The notes under the pieces: model-generated | Told to the model about the DNA's origin: nothing | The model's input: only the letters and a program-made list of their open reading frames with translations | Database searches by the model: none | Shown: one piece after another, positions 57,264 through 64,000 of the stretch | How positions within the stretch are numbered: position 1 is the first letter of the stretch | Layout of the letters: every line of letters starts with the position of its first letter | Assembly (NCBI GenBank): GCA_964036665.1 | Contig: OZ038533.1 | Span: forward strand, 5,230,413 to 5,294,412 | Direction of reading: 5' to 3' | DNA: 64,000 bases | Source: Gordius sp. MW1 | Lineage: Eukaryota; Nematomorpha; Gordioida; Gordea; Gordiidae | Translations under genes and position numbers: made by a program

Positions 57264-57748
57264 AATTGCTATGCAATTTATGGGCTCGTTTTTTGTTGTC
57301 CGTCCGTCCGTCCGTTACCCTCCAAGTTATTGGCGCCAGCTTTGTGACCTGGTTAAATTAAATTAGTATTTTGTTCTTGTTAATACCATTGATAATATGA
57401 CTTTTTGACCGTCCGCTGGCTACTGACCAATAAAAAAATGACCATTGGCCAAATAAATCAAAAAAATTTTTTTTCGTTTTTGAAGGGTATATATATTAAG
57501 TTAACATTAATAATTACCCGATACCCTTTACTACAAGGGCCTATGCCTCTACTGATATGGGTCCCTATGCCCCTACAACTGCCTATGCCTCTACTAATGT
57601 GGGTTCGAATCCCGGATAGGTTAAGATTTTTTATTTTTTTTTTTAAATTAAATTAATATATTGTTCTTGATAATATCATTGATATTATGACTTTTTGACC
57701 GTGCCCTGGCTACTGACCAATAAAAAAATGACCATTGTCCAAATTGTT
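57264..57748 (-). mobile_element. HLE, minus orientation, starts 6 bp after the previous one; hairpin end missing
   Basis: AATTGCTATGCAATTTATGG, TCCGTCCGTCCG, ATTGGCGCCAGCTTTGTGAC, two core units with tRNA-like GTGGGTTCGAATCCCGG at 57,599, then it fades at about 57,748. Confidence 0.7.
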
Positions 57749-58319
57749 TTTAAGTAAAGGATAAAATTTCAAAATGCTCCTTCCAAAATCATTATAAAAT
57801 ACTGAAACAAATTCTTGAATATTTTACTAATTAGTTATTTATTTGATGATCAAAAAACGTCAATTGCTGAAGTAGCCCCCCCCCCTCTATTTTTTCATAA
57901 TAGTTTATATTTGTTAAATTATCTATAATATATTGATTTTCTATTTTTTATTTCATTATCTATTTAAGTAACCTAAAATTTCATTTATATCTTGAGATCA
58001 TAAATTAATAAGGGATTAATATATCATAAATTGAAAAATGCAGCATTTTCTTCATGTTAGCTACTGATATGGGCAAATCATATTTTTAGATGGTTATTAA
58101 CTAAATGCATACAAAATTCCGTCGTTTTCTATTTGCTATGTTTAAAAATATATGATTGGAATTAAATTTACTTCATTTCACTATACTCTTTATAAGTATT
58201 TTTGTTTTTTATATGCCAAGGTTAAACTAAAGTTTATTACCCTAGTATTATAAGCGCGGGGGGGGGGGTTTAGGGGGCGGGAGTGGAGGAGATGGGAGAG
58301 AGAGATGTGTTAGTATTTC
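57749..58319. other. no feature recognised
   Basis: AT-rich, with no coding or repeat signature; a G10 run lies near 58,259. Confidence 0.5.
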
Positions 58320-58460
58320 GATTTTTTAAATTAATGCATAAGAGGTGCCCCACCCCTCATCTCTTTCTCCCTCGCTGTGTTAGAATAGTAATACATACGC
58401 GTGTCTCCTCCCCACATCATCTCTCTCTCGTTATCGATTTTTCGGGTGGGGTCAAGTTTT
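58320..58460 (-). repeat. GAGGGAGATAGAGATGAGG block, inverted
   Basis: Reverse complement of the block at 33,680-33,885: AGAGGTGCCCCACCCCTCAT, CTCCCTCGCTGTGTTAGAAT, ACATCATCTCTCTCTCGTTA. No HLE ends adjoin it. Confidence 0.7.
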
Positions 58461-58835
58461 AATATTTTGCATAAGTTTTGAATTAATAGGACAAAACATA
58501 GCACCACACAAGACAAGGCATGACTTGCTATCAAAGTGTAATTACTATCAGCCCTATTAGCATAATGCCTCTTTGAATATTGATTACATCATCACGAATA
58601 CAATGTCAACCAATAATGATAGTTTAAATTAGGTGTTAATAGACCTGAATTTGCCTATAAATATGAAATCAAATCTAGTTTTAGGAAAGTATTTTGACCA
58701 TTTACTATAAGATTAGCTTAAAACAACTTTAATAGGTTGTTTATTTTTTTACCAGTCTTACTGTGTGTATATACGCAAATTAATCTCACCCATCATACTT
58801 GATATTTTTATGCGTATCTTCTTTAAATTTATATT
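58461..58835. other. no feature recognised
   Basis: AT-rich, with no coding or repeat signature. Confidence 0.5.
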
Positions 58836-59540
58836 AATTGCTATGCAATTTATGGGCTCGTTTCAAGTTATTGGCGCCAGCTTTGTGACCTGGAGGTTCG
58901 TGTTCGATCCCAGGAGAGGACAAATTTTTTTATTTTTTTTAAATTAAATTAATATATTGTTCTTGTAAATACCATGGATAATATGACTTTTTGATCGTCC
59001 GCAGGCTACTGACCAATCAAAAAAATGACCATTGGCCAAATAAATCGAAATTTTTTTTTCGTTTTTGAAGGGTATATTAAGTTAACATCGATAATTACCC
59101 TATGCCCTTTCCTACAAGTGTCTATGCCTCTACTGATATGGGTCCCTGTGCCCCTACAAAAGCCTATACCACTACTTATGTGGGTTCGAATCCCGGAGAG
59201 GGCAAAATTTTTATTTATTTTTTAAATTAAATTAAATTAATATATTGTTCTTGTTAATCCCCTAGATAATATGACTTTTTAACCGTGTCCTGACTACTAA
59301 CCAATTTTTATTCTTTTTTTCGCTTTGAAATTAGTAAACATTGATATTTACACTATGCCCGTCAGTCCAATTATTTTGAATTAATCCCCCCCCCCTTAGG
59401 CATTCTCGCCCCTTCCCACCTTTCTCGCCCATAAATTGCATAGCAAATATGCTACTTCTATACGGAGTATAGATGATTCGTCCCCCCTTCCCCTCCTCCC
59501 CTTCCCCCGTCCCTCTTCCCACGAGGGCCGAAGGCCCGAG
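58836..59540 (-). mobile_element. HLE, complete-ended, minus orientation (705 bp)
   Basis: AATTGCTATGCAATTTATGG, directly followed by tRNA-like GCCAGCTTTGTGACCTGGAG and GTTCGATCCCAGG, core unit, tRNA-like GTGGGTTCGAATCCCGG (59,179), core unit, CATTCTCGCCCC, subterminal inverted repeat, CT-rich tract, and GGGCCGAAGGCCCGAG at 59,540. The TCCG run is absent. Confidence 0.78.
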
Positions 59541-60404
59541 TTTGACTTTATTTTATATATTAATTAAATAAAATTTTAATTGCTATGCAATTCATGGGCT
59601 CCTTTTTTGTTGTCCGTCCGTCCGTTGTCCGTCCGTTGTCCACCAAGTTATTTGCCCCAGCTTTTTGACCTGGAGGTTAGAGTTTCAAGCCCAGGAGAGG
59701 ACAAATTTTTTTTTAATTAAATTAATGTTTTGTTCTTGTTAATACCATTGTTAATATGACTTTTTGACCGTCCGCTGGCTTCTGACCAATGAAAAAAATG
59801 ACCATTGGCCAAATAAATCGAATTTTTTTTTCCGTTTTTGAATTGGTATATTAGGTTAACATTGATAATTACCCTATGCCCTCCCCTACAAGGGCCTTTG
59901 CCTCTATTGAGATGGGTCCCTGTGCCCCTACAAAAGCCTATGCCTCTACTGATGTGGTTTCGAATTCCGGAGAGGGCAAAATTTTTATTTTTTTTTAAAT
60001 TAAATTAATATATTGTTCTTGTTAATATCCTTGATAATATGGCATTTTGGCCGTCCGCTGGATACTGACCAATAAAAAAAATCACCATTGGCCAAAGTAT
60101 ATTTTTTTTCATTTTTATCAAATTAATATATTGTTTTTGTTACTACCATTGATAATATGGCTTTTTTGCCGTCCGCTGGCTACTGACCAATGGAAAAAAT
60201 TACCATTGGCAGTGTGAATCGAAATTTTGTTTTCGTTTTTTTTTGACTCGTATGTATTTATAGACCGTCTCTTGGTACTGATCAATGGAAAAAAATAACC
60301 ATTGGCCAAATTGTGATTTGATTTTTTTTTCGTTTTTTTCGTCTTTTATGTATTTATATCCTTTTTGACCGTGTCCTGGCTACTGACTAATGAAAAAATT
60401 CTTT

Positions 60405-60828
60405 ATATATTTTTCAATTTAATATTTCTTTAAACATATTACAATAGTTTTAAAGTTATTGTCCATTAGTTATCATATTGTATTTCAACTCTGCGTGTAT
60501 TAGCTCTAATATATATTTACTCAAAATTTATTCACATAAAAATGTGAATTCGTTGATTAGGGGGGCATCTAATGAGTCATAAAAGAAATTTTTGAACAGG
60601 AAACTTAGTTAAAAATGGTAAACATTTTTTCCTTTCCTCGTCATATGTCATATCCTAAAAATCTTTGCATAATTTGGCGGCCCCCTAAGGGGGCCGCGAC
60701 CCCCATGTTAAGAATCACTTAAACATCAATAGCAATTAACAATTTAGAAATAAAAATAAGTCAGTGCCACCACAACACAAGCAGGCACAGTATTTATTGA
60801 TTTTTTCCTTTTCACTTTCTAATATATA
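60405..60828. other. AT-rich DNA with a piece of the 1.58 kb unit
   Basis: 60,548-60,655 resembles 49,570-49,690 (GCATCTAATGAGTCATAAAA). A short GGGGGCCGC dyad lies near 60,690. The rest has no signature. Confidence 0.55.
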
Positions 60829-62021
60829 ATTACACTGGTCTACAAATAAAGGTCGTGTAATCAACCGTGAAACGGTTAACATATTCTGATAGAGTTTTTT
60901 GTTTTTTGTGGTGAACACACATATGTTTTTCGTTGTTTTCCTATAGGTCAAGTTTTTTAGATATTTCGATTCAAAGTTGCGAAAATGACCTTTTTTTGAC
61001 TTTTTTCGACGCTCAATAGAGCGTTATTGAATAGCTAAAAAGAAAATCTTAAACCTCTAAGTGGTAGAACCAACTTAGGGTAAAACATTGAAAAATGATT
61101 TTTCCCCTATTGTTTTTACTTTTTCTAATATATCAAAAATGCAATTAGTCCCTATGCGAAATCGCGGCTTCCTTTGAGCCTCCCTCCCTCTCTATCTAAT
61201 TGGCTTATATGCTTATATAACGAATTGGGGTCAAAGTAGCAGAATGATGAAAATGTAGCAGAAAAAGTCGAAACAATAAACCCAACCCCAACCCTAAAGT
61301 ACTGCATAATTATAACCCTAACCTAAAGTACTGCACAATTATAATAACCCTAAATTACTGCATAATTATAGGTTAAAACTTAAATTCTATGTTAAATCCT
61401 GACCAATCCTGACCAATTTGGCTGCTTTTTTTCTGCTACTTTGACCGGTTCCCTTATATAACGCTATACCCTTAGTGCATGTAAGTGATTGATGAGTGTG
61501 GTGAGTGCAAGAGTAGTGGGTTAATACGAACTATTCCTACTACTACGCCTGTCATCCTCCCTCTCTACTAGAGGAATAGCTCGTATTACGCCACTACTTT
61601 TACACACCCCCACCCCCACCATCCATCAATCACTCACATGCACCAAGAGTATAGTGTTATAAACCTAATTAGATAGAGAGGGAGGTAGGAGGCTCAAAGG
61701 ATGCCGCTTCGCATAGGGACTAATTGAAATTCGATATATTGGAAAAAGTTAAAACAATAGGGGAAAAAATCATTTTTTAATGTTTTACCCTAAGTTGTTT
61801 CTACCACTTAGAGGTTTTAAATTTTTTTTAACCCATTCAATATCGCTCTATTGAGCATCGAAAAGGATCAAAAACGGTCATTTTCGCAACTTTGAATCGA
61901 AATTTCTAAAAAACTTGACGTATAGGAAAAAAACGAAAAACATATTTGTGTTCACCACAAAACACTCTATCAGAATATGTTGACAGTTTCCCGGTTGATT
62001 CTTCTTGTAGACCAGTGTAAT
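60829..62021. mobile_element. 1.2 kb foldback element, nearly hairpin throughout
   Basis: ATTACACTGGTCTACAA at 60,829 and its complement ending at 62,021 bound two arms that pair over roughly 470 bp each: AACCTCTAAGTGGTAGAACC, CGCTCAATAGAGCG, the GCGAAATCGCGGCTTCC block, GAGGGAGG/CCTCCCTC, and GCATGTAAGTGATTGATGAG. Only about 33 bp (near 61,540-61,572) remain unpaired at the centre. A 232-bp MITE is inserted in the left arm. No protein. Confidence 0.85.
61222..61453. mobile_element. small MITE with 9-bp flanking direct repeats
   Basis: Inner ends GGTCAAAGTAGCAGA and TCTGCTACTTTGACC form a 15-bp inverted repeat, 7 bp in from each border. The flanks TTATATAAC at 61,213-61,221 and 61,454-61,462 are identical. 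Removing it leaves a sequence that pairs with the opposite foldback arm, confirming the borders. A 9-bp duplication suggests the Mutator superfamily. The interior has repeats of CCCTAAAGTACTGCATAATT. Confidence 0.85.
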
Positions 62022-62874
62022 TCTAGCAGAGAGGAAAATCAATGGGAAAAGTCAATTCTTAAAACGACAACTGACAGCTTGGCTAGGGTTTAGGGGTTCC
62101 TAGTTTGACAAAGATTATGATCCTCCAAGCACTGTTCAGAATCAATATCACTAAACCTTAAACTTCAAAATTATCTCTCTCTCGCGCGCAAATTTTAATA
62201 TTCGATACTTACTTATTCCTAAAACTTTATTTAAGGTAATATTTTCCTGAATCTTAATGAAAATTTTAATTTTTTTGGTTTTTGAACTTTTTATTTCATC
62301 TTTTGAATTAAAATTTACTTTAATTTGCTTTTAAAAGCAATTTTTTCGGTTTTGATTTAAATACGCGACTTTTTTTTGAGTTTTAATTGGTGTACGTTTG
62401 AAATATTTATTCATTTTGATCATTTCCCTATTAGCGTTTCCAGGTTGAGCACCATAATAGTGTGTGATACATTATTGATGGTGTAGGTAATTGATGTTAT
62501 TAGGTCATTTAAACTTCCATATAAGGAATGGGAACATTTCGTGAATATCTAGGCTGATAAAACAATATGTGAATTAGTTTAAATAATAATTATAGCGATT
62601 AGATTATATATTTTTAATACCTTTTTTAAAATTTTAGGCTTATATATCTATGATGCCTTTATAGTCTCGAATCCTTTTTTAGATTTTATTCAACGGTTTT
62701 TTATTTAAATTGCATCATATCCATTTTGATATTTTTGGTTTATAAAATTATTAATTCAATGAAGATGAAAATACTTTTTTTTCGTTTTTTAAATTAAATT
62801 TAAGTTTCTCTACACACTAAGGAAAAATTACCTAAACTCATTTCCGTGATTTAAAATTTTCTAAACTTAAATTT
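62022..62874. other. AT-rich gene-free stretch
   Basis: No recognisable homology or repeat. Confidence 0.5.
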
Positions 62875-63365
62875 TTTTTTTCGTTTTTGAAATGGTACAT
62901 TAGGTTAACATTGATAATTATCAAATGCCCTCCCGTAGAAGGGCCTCTACCATGTCTTCATTTATTTGTATGTTTACCACCTGAACTTCACAAATACATA
63001 TTAATTATTCCCCTGCATAAAGACATTATTTATTAATTATAAAGGGGAGAGTATCATGATAAATCATCATGTATGTTTAATTAATTGCTCTGCAATTTAT
63101 GGTCTAGCCTTTTATTGTCCATCCGTTGTCCGTCCGTCAGTTGTACTTTCTGTTAACCATTAGCAAAAAAATGACCAATGGCCAAGGTTTGATTGGAAAT
63201 TGGCTTTTCCAAGGTCATATCCTCTACTTGCGTTCCTTTCGTCATTTTGATTAATTTAGAAGTTGATAGATAAGAATGAATGAAAGAAAACCTATTCCTG
63301 AAAAAATAAAGTATTAATAAATATTTAATAGCAAGTTTTACTAAAATTAAACTTTTTAAATATTT
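62875..63365 (-). repeat. HLE fragments and a dispersed repeat
   Basis: 62,875-62,960 is a tRNA-like core fragment (ACATTAGGTTAACATTGATA). 63,083-63,150 is an HLE start (AATTGCTCTGCAATTTATGG, TCCGTTGTCCGTCCG). 63,190-63,365 is the inverted partner of 29,040-29,240. Confidence 0.6.
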
Positions 63366-63548
63366 GTTTAAATAATTAACTAATCATTTTGCATTTTTAC
63401 CCCCTTTAGGCATTCTCGCCCCTTCCCACCTTTCTCCCCCATAAATTGCATAGCAAATATGCTACGTTTATACGGAGTATAGATGAGTCGTTCCCCCTTC
63501 CCTTCCCCTCCTCCCCTTCCCCCTTCCCACGAGGGCCGAAGGCCCGAG

Positions 63549-63778
63549 TTTTTATGTATAGACTAAAGTAATAGAAGTATTGCAATGGGATAATTCCAAA
63601 AATTCTTAGTAGAAAAAATGTCAAAAAATACCTTTTGATAGATATAAATTCGTTTGTTACATTAATCAGGAAACAGTGTGGTGGTACATTTTGGTCGGTC
63701 CTCTAAAGAACAGGCAGCCCAGCTGATAAAAAATGATCAAAACTGTTTGAACGAAATGATTTCCTTTCAAGATTTATA
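63549..63778 (+). repeat. dispersed repeat, counterpart of 14,281-14,525
   Basis: The copy flanked by HLE ends on both sides; it matches the uninterrupted copy at 14 kb. Confidence 0.75.
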
Positions 63779-64000
63779 TTGCTATGCAATATATGGGCTC
63801 GCTTTTTGTTGTCCGTCCAACATTTATCTTAATTGCGGGTTCGATACCCGGAGAGAGCAAATTTTTATTTAAAATTAAATTATATATTTTTCTTGTTAAT
63901 ACCCTTGATAATATGACATTTTGACCGTGTCCCCGCTACTGATCAATGAAAAAATGACCATTGGCTAAATTGTGATTCGATTTTTTTTTTTTCATTTGAC
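63776..64000 (-). mobile_element. HLE start running off the window
   Basis: ATTGCTATGCAATATATGGG, GCTCGCTTTTTGTTGTCC, B-box GGTTCGATACC (63,839), GGAGAGAGCAAA and one core unit. It continues past the window end. Confidence 0.65.

Larger units (their letters stand above)
59578..63548 (-). mobile_element. HLE-bounded 4.0 kb segment with nested foldback
   Basis: It starts AATTGCTATGCAATTCATGG at 59,578 and closes with GGGCCGAAGGCCCGAG at 63,548. Left and right flanks are contiguous at 14,246-14,525, so the whole interval behaves as one insertion in a T5 run. Inside are HLE core units to about 60,400, a piece of the 1.58 kb unit (60,548-60,655), the foldback at 60,829-62,021, unassigned DNA, a second HLE start at 63,083, and the terminal module. 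Several later insertions are nested, so it is not a single simple element. Confidence 0.6.

Overview
The window looks like a transposon-dense, AT-rich (about 30% GC by eye) stretch of an invertebrate animal genome. I see no intact host gene, no ordinary RNA gene and no prokaryotic signal (no operons, Shine-Dalgarno sites, CRISPR or rRNA). The coding homology I recognise belongs to mobile elements: two Ty3/Gypsy families, a non-LTR-type reverse transcriptase family in five pieces, two hAT families, a PIF/Harbinger transposase, a Helitron helicase and an orphan retroelement RNase H. Species cannot be read from the sequence; the mixture fits arthropods or other invertebrates.

Layout. 0-10.4 kb: AT-rich DNA with short MITEs, a 2.8 kb foldback structure (4,329-7,124) whose loop holds a hAT remnant, and a Harbinger remnant. 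10.8-11.7 kb: an island of higher GC encoding an orphan RNase H. 11.7-14.1 kb: an array of a roughly 130-250 bp dispersed repeat interrupted by a hAT element (12,331-13,056) with perfect 12-bp inverted repeats and an 8-bp target duplication. 15.5-19.3 kb: members of an abundant non-autonomous family that I call HLE (Helentron-like element; name and class are my inference). 19.3-28.9 kb: a reverse transcriptase pseudogene split by an 8.1 kb palindrome made of two head-to-head Gypsy copies. 29-39 kb: more HLEs, including one with about thirteen tandem 128-bp units, a second hAT copy and two small foldbacks. 39.1-40.0 kb: reverse transcriptase C-terminus. 40.6-46.5 kb: a complete-ended Gypsy element carrying a Helitron inside gag. 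49.1-55.4 kb: four tandem copies of a 1.58 kb unit. 55.4-64 kb: at least five HLEs in the opposite orientation, a 1.2 kb foldback, and a small MITE with 9-bp direct repeats inside it.

The window is best read as a nesting record. Several insertions can be dated relative to each other because an uninterrupted paralogue is present in the window: the Gypsy element sits in a foldback repeat whose empty form is at 60.8 kb, and an HLE at 59.6-63.5 kb sits in a run of T whose uninterrupted counterpart is at 14.28 kb. The HLE family is the most interesting unexplained system: defined ends, no visible protein, subterminal inverted repeats, a terminal GC hairpin, tRNA-like modules and an expandable array of CCAAT-containing units.
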